Part shown: piece by piece, positions 42,897 through 51,321 of the stretch | Layout of the letters: each line of letters opens with the position of its first letter | Position numbering within the stretch: the first letter of the stretch is position 1 | Assembly (NCBI GenBank): GCA_958421655.1 | Contig: CATZMG010000002.1 | Coordinates: 1-59,980 of the forward strand | Direction: 5' to 3' | From: an uncultured Collinsella sp. | Lineage (GTDB): Bacteria; Actinomycetota; Coriobacteriia; Coriobacteriales; Coriobacteriaceae | Length of the DNA: 59,980 nucleotides | The notes under the pieces: generated by a model | Seen by the model: only the letters and a program-made list of their open reading frames with translations | Database searches by the model: none | What the model was told of the DNA's origin: nothing | Position numbers and translations under genes: made by a program

Positions 42897-45674
42897 TTAC
42901 TTCTTCCCGAATTTGATCTTGATGGCGCGCTTGAGCGCGTACTTGCCGAGGCTTGGGAGCTTTTGCTCGTATTTGACCATCGTGGAGCACTCGGGGCGGT
43001 CGCGATCCAGATGGATGGCGTCGAACGCGCACTTGGTGGTGCACAGGCCACAGCCGATGCACTTGTTGGGGTCGACGATCGAGGCGCCGCAGCCCAGGCA
43101 GCGGGCGGTCTCGGCGCGCACCTGCTCCTCGGAAAAGGTCTCAACATACTCGCTAAACGGTGCAGCCTTCTCGCGCTCGCGGTCCACGTGGGCAACCTCG
43201 CGGCTCGCGTTGTCGTAGCTCTCGAGCACAACGTCGTCGCGGTCGAGCGAGGTGTAGCGGCGCTGGTTGCGGCCGATGGTGAGCGTGGAGCCCGGCTGCA
43301 CAAAGCGATGGATGGACACCGCGGCCTCGTGGCCGGCGGCGATGGCGTCGATGGCAAAGCTGGGGCCGGTGTAGACGTCGCCGCCCACAAAGATGTCGGG
43401 CTCGGCAGTCTGATAGGTCTGGGGATCGGCAAGGGCACCCTGGCCGCGGCCGAGCTCCACTTTGGAGCCAGCCAGCAGGTCGCCCCACACAATGGACTGG
43501 CCAATCGACATGACGACACGGTCGGCATCGACACGGCGCAGGTCGTTCTCGTCGTACTCGGGCGCAAAACGGCCCTCGTCGTCAAAGACACGCGTGCAGC
43601 GCTTGAAGGTGATACCGCAGACACGACCGGCCTCGTCCAAGTGAATCTCCTTGGGGCCCCAGCCGCAGCTGATGTGCGCGCCGTCCTCAACGGCCTCGCG
43701 ACGCTCCTCCTCGCTGGCGGGCATCTGAGCCTCGCTCTCCAGGCAGAACATCTCAACATGCTCAGAGCCCAGACGGCAGGCGTTGCGGGCAACGTCGATA
43801 GCCACGTTGCCGCCGCCCACCACAATGGTGCGGCCGGGCAACGCGTCGATCTTGCCACTGTTGACCTCGCGAAGGAAGTCGACGGCTACGGTCACGTCCT
43901 CGGCATCCTCGCCCGGAATGCCGGCAAGGCGGCCGCCCTGGCAGCCAATGGCAACGTAGAAGGCCTTAAAGCCCTGCGCGCGCAGCTCGTCGAGCGTCAC
44001 GTCGCGACCGACTTCCACGCCATAGCGGAACTCGGCACCCATCAGGCGAATGACCTCGACCTCGGCCTCGATAACATCCTTCTGCAGCTTAAAGCTGGGA
44101 ATGCCGTAGGTAAGCATGCCGCCCGGGTGCTCGTTCTTCTCGAACACGACGGGCCTGTAGCCCTTCTCGGCCAGATAAAAGGCGCAGGACAGACCGGCCG
44201 GACCGGCGCCGATGATGGCGATCTTCTGGTCGAAGCCGCCGGCACGCGTCGGGGTCACCACAGGTGGGACATAGCGGGTCGCGGCATCCAGATCGCGCTG
44301 GGCGATGAACTTCTTGACCTCGTCGATGGCCACGGCGGCGTCCACACGGCCGCGGGTGCAGGCATCCTCACAGCGGCGGTTGCACACACGGCCGCAGATA
44401 GCGGGCAGCGGGTTCTCGCGCTTAATGAGTGCTAGGGCCTCGTCATAGCGACCCTGCGCCGCGAGCTTCAAATAGCCCTGAACGGCAACGTGCGCGGGGC
44501 AGGCCGTCTTGCAGGGAGCGGTGCCGGACTCGTGCGTCTCGATGCGGTTGTCGTTGCGGTAGTTGGGCGACCACTTGGTGTGGTCCCACTTGGTGGCATC
44601 GGGCAGCTCCTGGCGCGGATACTCGGGCACCTGTCCACCGGCCTTTTTGCTACAGAGCTTCTGGCCCAGTTTGGCGGCGCCGGCCGGACACACCTCAACG
44701 CAGCGACCGCAGGCCACGCACTTGTCCTTCTCGACCTTGGCGACATAGGCCGAGCGCGACAGGTTGGGCGTGTTGAACAGCTGCGAGGTGCGCAGGGCGT
44801 AGCACACGTTGACGTTGCAGTTGCAGATGGCGAAGATCTTGTTCTCGCCGTCGATGTTGGTGATCTGGTGCACAAAGCCGTTGTCCTCGGCCTGGCGCAG
44901 GATGTCGTAGACCTCGTCGCGGGTCACGTAATGGCCACGATCGGTCTCGACCACGTAGTCGGCCATATCGCCCACGGCGATGCACCAATCGGCCGGGTCG
45001 TCGGCGCAGCCCTCACCCATCACGCGACGGCTCGCGCGGCAGCTGCAGGTGCTGGCGGCATACTTACCCTCGTATTTGTCGAGCCAGTGCTCGATATGCT
45101 CAATAGGCACCGACGTGCTCGCGGCATCGATAGCCTTCTCGACCGGAATGACATGCATGCCGATGCCGGCACCACCGGGCGGCACCATCGGCGTGGCCTT
45201 GGACAGCGGTCCCTTGGACGCCTGCTCAAAGAACTTGGCATAGACCGGGTGCTCCTCGAGCTGGCTCACGCGCATGTTGAGGAACTCGGCGGAACCCGGC
45301 ACCAGCATGGGCAACACCCATTGCTTGGCGCGCTCGGGGTTTTCCCAGTTGTACTCGAGCAGGCCCGTGTAGCTCATATCGTCGAGCATCTTCTCGATAT
45401 CAGCCTCGGGCATGCCGGTGAGCTTGACCATCTCGGGCAGCGTGTAGGGACGGCGCATCTTCATCTTGCAGAGCACTTCGGCCTGCTCGTCGGTTGCGGC
45501 CTCGGCAAACGACCAGTACTCGTAGCCCAGCAGCTCGTCGCGATGCAGCAGACGGTTGGTGCAGTGCTCACACAGTTTGACGATTGCCTCGCGCGGATGC
45601 TCCGGCAGCGGCGGCACGAACTCCGAACCGATGTCGGGCTCGGTGTAGCTAATTCCCGGTCCGTTGAGAATCAT
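42897..45674 (-). CDS. Multidomain FAD/[4Fe-4S] NAD(P)-linked oxidoreductase
   Basis: A 925-residue cytosolic flavo-iron-sulphur protein. Residues 1-300 have a winged-helix-like segment (YTLPEMVKLTGMPEADIEKML) and unusual cysteine groups (CSCRASRR near 210, CNCNVNVC near 282). Then come a ferredoxin cluster (CVACGRCVEVCP near 320), a GltD-like domain with its own cysteines (CGRVCNRRCEDAC near 430), an FAD site IIGAGPAGLSC near 486, an NAD(P) site VVGGGNVAID near 617, and C-terminal CLGCGAS and CIGCGLCTTKC. It resembles glutamate-synthase small subunits with extra ends, and probably feeds NAD(P)H electrons to an unknown acceptor. GAAGGGA precedes the ATG at 45674. It is divergent from a TetR regulator. 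Confidence 0.85.
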   Translation of the reverse strand: MILNGPGISYTEPDIGSEFVPPLPEHPREAIVKLCEHCTNRLLHRDELLGYEYWSFAEAATDEQAEVLCKMKMRRPYTLPEMVKLTGMPEADIEKMLDDMSYTGLLEYNWENPERAKQWVLPMLVPGSAEFLNMRVSQLEEHPVYAKFFEQASKGPLSKATPMVPPGGAGIGMHVIPVEKAIDAASTSVPIEHIEHWLDKYEGKYAASTCSCRASRRVMGEGCADDPADWCIAVGDMADYVVETDRGHYVTRDEVYDILRQAEDNGFVHQITNIDGENKIFAICNCNVNVCYALRTSQLFNTPNLSRSAYVAKVEKDKCVACGRCVEVCPAGAAKLGQKLCSKKAGGQVPEYPRQELPDATKWDHTKWSPNYRNDNRIETHESGTAPCKTACPAHVAVQGYLKLAAQGRYDEALALIKRENPLPAICGRVCNRRCEDACTRGRVDAAVAIDEVKKFIAQRDLDAATRYVPPVVTPTRAGGFDQKIAIIGAGPAGLSCAFYLAEKGYRPVVFEKNEHPGGMLTYGIPSFKLQKDVIEAEVEVIRLMGAEFRYGVEVGRDVTLDELRAQGFKAFYVAIGCQGGRLAGIPGEDAEDVTVAVDFLREVNSGKIDALPGRTIVVGGGNVAIDVARNACRLGSEHVEMFCLESEAQMPASEEERREAVEDGAHISCGWGPKEIHLDEAGRVCGITFKRCTRVFDDEGRFAPEYDENDLRRVDADRVVMSIGQSIVWGDLLAGSKVELGRGQGALADPQTYQTAEPDIFVGGDVYTGPSFAIDAIAAGHEAAVSIHRFVQPGSTLTIGRNQRRYTSLDRDDVVLESYDNASREVAHVDREREKAAPFSEYVETFSEEQVRAETARCLGCGASIVDPNKCIGCGLCTTKCAFDAIHLDRDRPECSTMVKYEQKLPSLGKYALKRAIKIKFGKK

Positions 45675-45765
45675 GGTTGTCCCTTCTCTTGCCACAGCCC
45701 GGCGAGACCGCGGCGCCCCTCTTTTTTGCAGGCCGGGCATGCCCCATGCCGTTCACCCGCCATTG

Positions 45766-45803
45766 TTGACATTGTGTCAAAAATAGTATTGACGAACCGT
45801 CAA
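45766..45803. promoter_or_regulatory. Twin TetR-type operators in the divergent promoter
   Basis: Two perfect 15-bp palindromes with identical architecture lie 23 bases apart centre to centre: TTGACATTGTGTCAA (45766-45780) and TTGACGAACCGTCAA (45789-45803). A weaker third match (GGCGAACGGTCA) begins at 45822. They lie between the oxidoreductase (minus) and the TetR gene (plus), the classic place for an autoregulated TetR operator. Confidence 0.75.
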
Positions 45804-45861
45804 CAATATTCAAGACTGTTAGGCGAACGGTCAGGCAAAAGAGGATGAAAGGCGGCAAAAC

Positions 45862-46524
45862 ATGAGCAACAACACAGCAGATACCTCTGTGGTCGATGCC
45901 GTCCCCGCATCCGATAGCGCGGCAAAGCGCTTGACGGGCGACGAACGCCGTCGCGAGATCCTCGATGCCGTGCGTACCGTAAGCTCCGAGCTGGGCGTGT
46001 CCCACCTATCGGTATCGGCCGTGACCAAGCGAGCCGGCTGCACGCGCTCGCTGTTCTACCACTACTTTGCCGATATGGACGCCGCCGTCACCGCTGTTAT
46101 GGACGAGGCGATCGACGGCTTTATCTCCGAACTCGAGCAGTGGAATGCCAACCGCACCGTCGGTGATATCGAGGGCGCGCTCGACACCGTCGCGCCGCTC
46201 TTTAAGCGCCTGGTCGCCAGCGGCCACGAGCTGCCGAGTACGCTCACCTCAAGCAGCGGCGCGCTCTACGGCGGCTTTTTGCACAACGTGGTCCAGCGCG
46301 TGGCGCAGTATATCTGCGACACCACCGTGGTGGATTTTGTCGCCCATCATGAGCTACGCATCGACCATGTCTACGAGACGTTCTACACCCTCATCATGGG
46401 TCTTTTGATGTATATCCGCACGCACCCCGATGTGCCCGACGAGACGGTCAAGGAAATCATCGCCTCGACACTCCACATCGAGGGCTATACCGCCAAGTAT
46501 CCGGAGCGCAAGCCCCAGAACTGA
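45862..46524 (+). CDS. TetR/AcrR-family transcriptional regulator
   Basis: A 220-residue regulator. The N-terminal helix-turn-helix (about residues 30-75) contains LGVSHLSVSAVTKRAG followed by SLFYHYFADMD, typical of TetR proteins; the rest is a helical ligand-binding domain. The region before it is a short polar N-terminus. It is divergent from the oxidoreductase across paired palindromes and lies 63 bases upstream of the membrane-protein gene on the same strand, so it probably represses both units and is relieved by a small-molecule ligand that remains unknown. Confidence 0.92.
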   Translation: MSNNTADTSVVDAVPASDSAAKRLTGDERRREILDAVRTVSSELGVSHLSVSAVTKRAGCTRSLFYHYFADMDAAVTAVMDEAIDGFISELEQWNANRTVGDIEGALDTVAPLFKRLVASGHELPSTLTSSSGALYGGFLHNVVQRVAQYICDTTVVDFVAHHELRIDHVYETFYTLIMGLLMYIRTHPDVPDETVKEIIASTLHIEGYTAKYPERKPQN

Positions 46525-46587
46525 CGACATTTGGCCAAACTGTCCGCGATCAGAAGAGGGGCCGCGGGCGTGTGAAAGGAGAGCAGC

Positions 46588-47595
46588 ATGTTGTTCGATG
46601 TTTGGGGTAGCGATACCCTTATCCACTGGGCCGGCTGGGCCATGGTCTTTATTGGCCTGATCGTGCTCAACGAGGTCGGCCGCCGCACCAAGCTGGGCGC
46701 GGCAATTATCTTTGGCGTGGCTCCGCTGGCCATGACCATCTACTGTGTCGCCATCGCCGTCGGTGTTTCGCAGGGTGCCGAGTGGGCGCTCACCAACCCC
46801 ACCCATGTGTACCAGAACAGCTGGTTCCACTACGCCAAGGTATACGCGGCGCTGGCCGGTTGCTGGGGCTTCATTGCCATTAAGTACCAGTGGGGAAAGA
46901 TCGGCAAGGCGCATTGGTTCCGCGCGTGGCCGTTTGTGATCGTCGCCATCAACATCATGATCGCCGTCGTGTCCGACTTCGAGAGCGCCTATCACTTCTT
47001 TGTCCTGGGCGAGTCCACCTGGGTCACCTCCGAAGGTGCTACGCAGCTGGCCGGCTGGAACAACGTGTTCAACGGCATCGCCGGTATCATCAACATCTTC
47101 TGCATGACCGGTTGGTGGAGCGTCTACGCCTCCGAGGATCAGACCGACATGCTGTGGCCCGATATGACCTGGGTCTACATCATCGCCTACGATATCTGGA
47201 ACTTCTGCTACACCTACAACTGCCTGCCCACCCACTCCTGGTTCTGCGGCTTTGCGCTGCTGCTGGCGCCCACCGTCGCCGCCTTTATCTGGAACAAGGG
47301 CGGCTGGATCCAGAACCGCGCCTTTACGCTGGCTATTTGGTGCATGTTTGCCCAGGTATTCCCCTACTTCCAGGAGGAGTCCATCTTTGTGACCCACTCC
47401 ACGCTCGACCCCGGCGCCGCTACCGCGGTCTCGATCGCCGCACTGGTCGCCAACGTCGCCGCGATCATCTACATCGCCTACCGCGCCAAGAAGCTCGGCC
47501 GCAATCCCTACAAGCAGGATGTCTTTGAGGGCACCAGCGATTGGGAGAAGGCTACCGCTCGCCGCGCCAAGGTGGATTACGCACACGCCGAGTAA
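46588..47595 (+). CDS. Polytopic membrane protein of unknown function (possibly DUF5692)
   Basis: A 335-residue inner-membrane protein with about nine hydrophobic segments and many aromatic residues (WGSDTLIHWAGW at the start, NSWFHYAKVYAALAGCWGF, WNFCYTYNCLPTHSWFCGF). It resembles, from memory only, the family listed as DUF5692. Conserved-looking His, Tyr and Cys residues in membrane segments could bind a cofactor, but no known haem or quinone motif is evident. AAAGGAG lies before the ATG. It is cotranscribed with the TetR gene and ends at a strong terminator; it may transport or sense the substrate of the divergent oxidoreductase. Confidence 0.7.
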   Translation: MLFDVWGSDTLIHWAGWAMVFIGLIVLNEVGRRTKLGAAIIFGVAPLAMTIYCVAIAVGVSQGAEWALTNPTHVYQNSWFHYAKVYAALAGCWGFIAIKYQWGKIGKAHWFRAWPFVIVAINIMIAVVSDFESAYHFFVLGESTWVTSEGATQLAGWNNVFNGIAGIINIFCMTGWWSVYASEDQTDMLWPDMTWVYIIAYDIWNFCYTYNCLPTHSWFCGFALLLAPTVAAFIWNKGGWIQNRAFTLAIWCMFAQVFPYFQEESIFVTHSTLDPGAATAVSIAALVANVAAIIYIAYRAKKLGRNPYKQDVFEGTSDWEKATARRAKVDYAHAE

Positions 47596-47666
47596 CGCGC
47601 CCGGCGCAGACATCGCTTGAGCACGAAGCAGCATAGCCGGCTCCGCGCAACTCAACGCATTGTAGA

Positions 47667-47706
47667 GCCCCCGGAATGTGATTCGTTCGCGTTCCGGGGG
47701 CCTTTT
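47667..47706 (+). terminator. Terminator of the TetR/membrane-protein operon
   Basis: A perfect 10-bp stem (GCCCCCGGAA / TTCCGGGGGC) is followed by CTTTT. Confidence 0.88.
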
Positions 47707-47828
47707 GCCGCCGCGAGGATGCGGCCGAACGATGCGCTCAGGTTAAATCGGATCTTATATTTCGCACGCGCTTTATATGGCTCCATTTTTGGGTACAGTG
47801 TTGTCCCGATATTGAGCTTGGGGGATGT

Positions 47829-49325
47829 ATGAATGATGAGACGATGGGCCAAGAGGATGCGGCCCAAGATGCAGAAGCTTGCGCTGAGGCCTTGGAGAGC
47901 TTAGACCGGATTTCACTCGATGAGATTGCGTTTGACGATTCGGGCGTTGATGTGCAGGATGAGCCGGAAACCGAGGCGCAATCCGATAATCAGGATGCAG
48001 GCGACGTTGAGCCTGCCGAGGATGAGGCAGATCACGAAGGCACCGAAAGCGAGGCCGGCAACCAGCCCGAATCCGACACGGGCGAGGAAACCGTCTTGCT
48101 CGACAGCTTGCCGGCCGAGGATTCGCTGACTCGCGAGCTTCCTGGCCTGGGTTCCGCACCAGCCGTGGACGAGACCATCGCCATGGGCGATATACCCCTG
48201 CCGTCCGTTCCCTCGGCACGCGAGGCCGAGGTCCGCCATCGCAAGATGTCGCCCAAGCGCCGCAATCTGATGGTCGCCGGTGTCGTGGCCGTCGCGCTCG
48301 TCGCCGGCGGTGCAGGCTATGCTGCCTGGAACGGATATCAGCAAGAGCAGGCTGCCGCTGTCGCCGCCAATGCCCACACGATGATGTCGGTGCAGATTGG
48401 CATGCATGCCGCGGGCCTCGACTGTTCCACTGGCTCCAAGATTCCCGTACAGGTGAGCGGTCAGGATTCTGACGGCTCCTCCGTGAGCGAAACGCTCTAT
48501 GTTGACGAGCACGGCCGCGGCATCAAACTGCTGCCCGGCGATTACACGCTCTCCATCGCTGCCTCCCCCATCGCGGCCGACGGCACCATCTATACCGTCC
48601 CGACCACCAAGACGCAGGTCACCGTTAAGAGCGATGGACAGGATTTAAGTGCCCAGGCCACCTTTAAGCTCAAGGTGCCTTCGGCCGACACGGTGACTGA
48701 CGACCAGATCGATGCCGCCGCCAAGTATGCCGAGGAGGGCGGTGCGAGCTCCGCCGCGGCTGCCAAAGTGCTCCAGCAGGCAGCAACCGCGCGGCGCGAC
48801 GCCGCCGTCAATGCCGTGAGCGCGCAAAAGGCACAGGCGTCCCGTGATGCTGACGCTCGCCACAAGGCAACCGACCTCTACCAGCTCGATATTCCCGTCG
48901 AGTGGTACGGCAAGGTCGCAACTTGGCAAAACGGAAGCACGCTATGCATCTATCTGGGCGACGACGCCAATACGCCGCTCGTGACGCTCGTCGCGGTGCG
49001 CGAGGGCGAGAGCTTTACGCCCGATGAAGGCGATACGGTTTTGGGTGCGGCCAATCTAGGCAACGGTTATACCGTCTACGCCAGCGGCCCCGTCTATCCG
49101 TACGTGGTGCCCCAGACCATCAACGGGCGGACGCAGAATCCCGTGTCGACCTACCCCCTGGATACGGCCATTGAGCTTGTCGAGCTGACGACCGGCAACC
49201 GCTATACGTATAGCCAGATCAAGAACGACCTGGTGGGTAAAGACGGCAAGGCCGATGGTGCCACTAAGCTCGAAACCGACTACCTCGCGCAGATCCTGCT
49301 GCCGAGTATCAAAGCCCAGGACTAG
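47829..49325 (+). CDS. Membrane-anchored protein with acidic cytosolic N-terminus
   Basis: A 498-residue protein of unknown function. Residues 1-140 are very acidic and disordered (Glu/Asp/Ala-rich), followed by a basic stop-transfer (SPKRRNL) and one membrane segment (about 147-168). The extracellular part has a beta-rich region with YVDEHGRGIKLLPGDYTLSI, an Ala/Gln helical stretch (about 295-345) and a C-terminal domain (about 355-498) beginning LDIPVEWYGKVATW. The domain order, intracellular acidic tail and outer stalk resemble signalling or adhesion proteins of this class. GGGGG precedes the ATG weakly. It is a single gene. Confidence 0.75.
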   Translation: MNDETMGQEDAAQDAEACAEALESLDRISLDEIAFDDSGVDVQDEPETEAQSDNQDAGDVEPAEDEADHEGTESEAGNQPESDTGEETVLLDSLPAEDSLTRELPGLGSAPAVDETIAMGDIPLPSVPSAREAEVRHRKMSPKRRNLMVAGVVAVALVAGGAGYAAWNGYQQEQAAAVAANAHTMMSVQIGMHAAGLDCSTGSKIPVQVSGQDSDGSSVSETLYVDEHGRGIKLLPGDYTLSIAASPIAADGTIYTVPTTKTQVTVKSDGQDLSAQATFKLKVPSADTVTDDQIDAAAKYAEEGGASSAAAAKVLQQAATARRDAAVNAVSAQKAQASRDADARHKATDLYQLDIPVEWYGKVATWQNGSTLCIYLGDDANTPLVTLVAVREGESFTPDEGDTVLGAANLGNGYTVYASGPVYPYVVPQTINGRTQNPVSTYPLDTAIELVELTTGNRYTYSQIKNDLVGKDGKADGATKLETDYLAQILLPSIKAQD

Positions 49326-49398
49326 CCTGGCGCAGCAAGGTGCTCCCCAACCGTGATGAAGGAGCCAGGAGGTCCTGACCCCACAGGCCCATAGATGA

Positions 49399-50751
49399 TT
49401 AGGCAAGGAGCCACTTCCATGCGGGCATAACGTGTACCACACCGTGCTCGCATGGAATATCGGTCTGTTCATCCATGGTAACGATTGCCGACTCGCCAAG
49501 ATCAAACTGGGCCATCGAGGCATCAAGCGCGGCGATTTCGCGCTCGCGCGTTTTCTCACTTGCCATATCCGCACTCACCTGAATCAGGCTATAAGCCCGC
49601 ATGAGAAGCGCATCCCCAGCCACAAAGTCCACCTCATGGCTTTTGCTCTTCTCTTTGATTAGCAGGCGGCAGACCGAGCCGGTCCTCACCGCGGGAGTCC
49701 TTCTTCTTAGCGCATTGAACACTGCGGTCTCGAGCCTCTGGCCCTGGTCCAATGCCGATGCGGGAGAGAATGCTCCAAACATCGCAGGGTCGACAGCGTA
49801 GACCTTAGACGCAGACCGCATGTTATTTGCCAGTGAACGCGTGAACTCCGGCACAGAAAATAACAGGTAGGCGTCCTCATAATACTCAAGTAAGTCGCTG
49901 AGCGAATTACGACTGACGGGTATCTGTCTGCTCTTGAACTCGTTGTACACTTTGTTCACTGACAGCTCTCGTCCCGAAGATGCCATACACCGCGTCAAGA
50001 ACAGCGATGCCAGGCGAGGGTTCTTGACGTCGTAACGTTCAACGACGTCCATGGCGACCGTTCGCGAAGCATATTCCTGTAGCAGCTGAATCGCGTCTGC
50101 AGGCGTCTGCTCAAGTGTCGCGATGAATCCCCCTCGTTCAAGATACCCGATCAGATGATGTCGAAGCAGCGCTGCATCGCTCGGGGAAAAGGTCGCATCT
50201 GACTCGAGAACGCTCCCCGTCTTATATCGAACGTATTCCGAAAAACTCAACGGAAAAAGCTCTCGCACAAGAGAACGACCCCTGAACTCGCTCTTAAGTT
50301 CTGAGGACAGCATCTTAGAAGAAGATCCCGTCACATAGACGGTCGCTTTCTCCGTATCGACTACACGCCGCAGAAACGCACCCCATTCGGGAATTTCCTG
50401 GATCTCGTCAAAGAAAATGTAAGCGCCCTCGGTTCGAGCAACAGGATACAGCGCATAGAACGTGTCGAGCACGTCCGCCAGCAGCGATGGCTCATACGGG
50501 CGCAAGCGCTCATCCTCAAAATTGAAGTAAAGCATCCGGTCAAGCTCGACGCCCCGGCTCTGAAGCCGCCGCATCTCCTGATACAGGCGATACGTCTTTC
50601 CACAACGGCGGGCCCCCACAATCACATTTACGATGTTGTCGCGCTTTGGCTCCTGTGGGTTTCCTAGATCAAGGTCTCGCTCAAAGACCTGCGGAACCCC
50701 CTGCTGTTCAAAGTCCTTTATTTTCTGGGCGATCAAGTCGTTGAATGCCAT
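49399..50751 (-). CDS. AAA_14/DUF4143 ATPase
   Basis: A 450-residue ATP-binding protein of the AAA_14 plus DUF4143 type. Walker A is GARRCGKT (46-53), Walker B IFFDEIQ near residue 112, and a sensor VTGSSSKML follows. The C-terminal DUF4143 part has HEVDFVAG and LIQVS, a PD-(D/E)XK-like arrangement. These proteins are common, patchily distributed and of uncertain function, with proposals ranging from nuclease-linked defence to mobile-element cargo. Base composition is visibly less G+C-rich than the flanks, hinting at transfer. It has no obvious partner gene; a tRNA-like fragment lies upstream. Confidence 0.88.
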   Translation of the reverse strand: MAFNDLIAQKIKDFEQQGVPQVFERDLDLGNPQEPKRDNIVNVIVGARRCGKTYRLYQEMRRLQSRGVELDRMLYFNFEDERLRPYEPSLLADVLDTFYALYPVARTEGAYIFFDEIQEIPEWGAFLRRVVDTEKATVYVTGSSSKMLSSELKSEFRGRSLVRELFPLSFSEYVRYKTGSVLESDATFSPSDAALLRHHLIGYLERGGFIATLEQTPADAIQLLQEYASRTVAMDVVERYDVKNPRLASLFLTRCMASSGRELSVNKVYNEFKSRQIPVSRNSLSDLLEYYEDAYLLFSVPEFTRSLANNMRSASKVYAVDPAMFGAFSPASALDQGQRLETAVFNALRRRTPAVRTGSVCRLLIKEKSKSHEVDFVAGDALLMRAYSLIQVSADMASEKTREREIAALDASMAQFDLGESAIVTMDEQTDIPCEHGVVHVMPAWKWLLA

Positions 50752-50867
50752 GATTCTCCAATCTTGCTCTCTAGCTAATCAAAATTATAGCGATTCTTGA
50801 TTAATTAGAGATCAAGATTATGTCTGACTTGATTAACACTTAAGCAAGTTTTTTCACTATTACTGCT

Positions 50868-50925
50868 CGAAGGATGCCGAGTGGCTGAGAGGGCAACCAA
50901 GCTCGAATGCGACTCCCTGGACAGT
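50868..50925 (+). other. tRNA-Ser-like 5' fragment
   Basis: GGATGCCGAGTGGCTGAGAG resembles the start and D-arm of a tRNA-Ser, but no anticodon stem, variable arm or 3' half follows. It sits in the 244-base gap upstream of the ATPase gene and may be a decayed tRNA or integration scar. The match is by eye only. Confidence 0.3.
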
Positions 50926-50930
50926 CGATT

Positions 50931-50962
50931 TGGGACGGGACTTTTTTGACTACCCCGTCCCA
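50931..50962. repeat. GGGAC inverted repeat
   Basis: TGGGACGGG pairs with CCCGTCCCA over a T-rich loop (ACTTTTTTGACTA region). It could end the small minus-strand gene at 50996, and its GGGAC core links it loosely to the dispersed repeats. Confidence 0.5.
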
Positions 50963-50995
50963 GGAAATCATCGCCAAATTAGCTACTTGATGCAA

Positions 50996-51190
50996 CTAGC
51001 GCCAGGGGTCGGCTTCGAACAGCGGCTCGCGCTCGGGGCGGCGATCGCTGTAGGGATCGTAGCCGTCATCGTCCTCGTTCTCGGCACGGATGTAGGGGTC
51101 GCGCGGCTTGGGCGCCGGCTTAGGCACAGGCTTGGGTGCGGCGGGTGCGGCATCGGTCGCCGGCGCGCTTGTCTTGATCTCGTCTTTCAT
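50996..51190 (-). CDS. Small Pro-rich protein of unknown function
   Basis: A 64-residue protein with an Ala/Pro/Lys repeat in the middle (APKPVPKPAPKPRDP) and an acidic C-terminal half (RAENEDDDGYDP). It has no membrane segment. The ATG at 51190 has GAGGAG eight bases upstream, better than the ATG two codons earlier. It lies after the clpB terminator. I do not recognise a family, but the composition and spacing support a real gene. Confidence 0.55.
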   Translation of the reverse strand: MKDEIKTSAPATDAAPAAPKPVPKPAPKPRDPYIRAENEDDDGYDPYSDRRPEREPLFEADPWR

Positions 51191-51239
51191 CTGCATAGCT
51201 CCTCGCATCGCATCCGTTCAATATCATCGATTGTCGCAC

Positions 51240-51277
51240 GAAAAAGGGCGGCGGACCCAATTGGATCCGCCGCCCTT
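51240..51277 (-). terminator. Terminator of clpB
   Basis: A perfect 12-bp stem (AAGGGCGGCGGA / TCCGCCGCCCTT) is followed on the minus strand by TTT. Confidence 0.88.
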
Positions 51278-51321
51278 GGCGTTTAGAGACGGCTGGTAGA
51301 TTTTAAGGCATGGCCCAAAAC

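Noticed and set aside
50868..50925. TPP riboswitch suggested by GGCTGAGAGGG
   Set aside because: The downstream half of the TPP aptamer is missing and no plus-strand gene follows; a tRNA-like remnant is the better reading.
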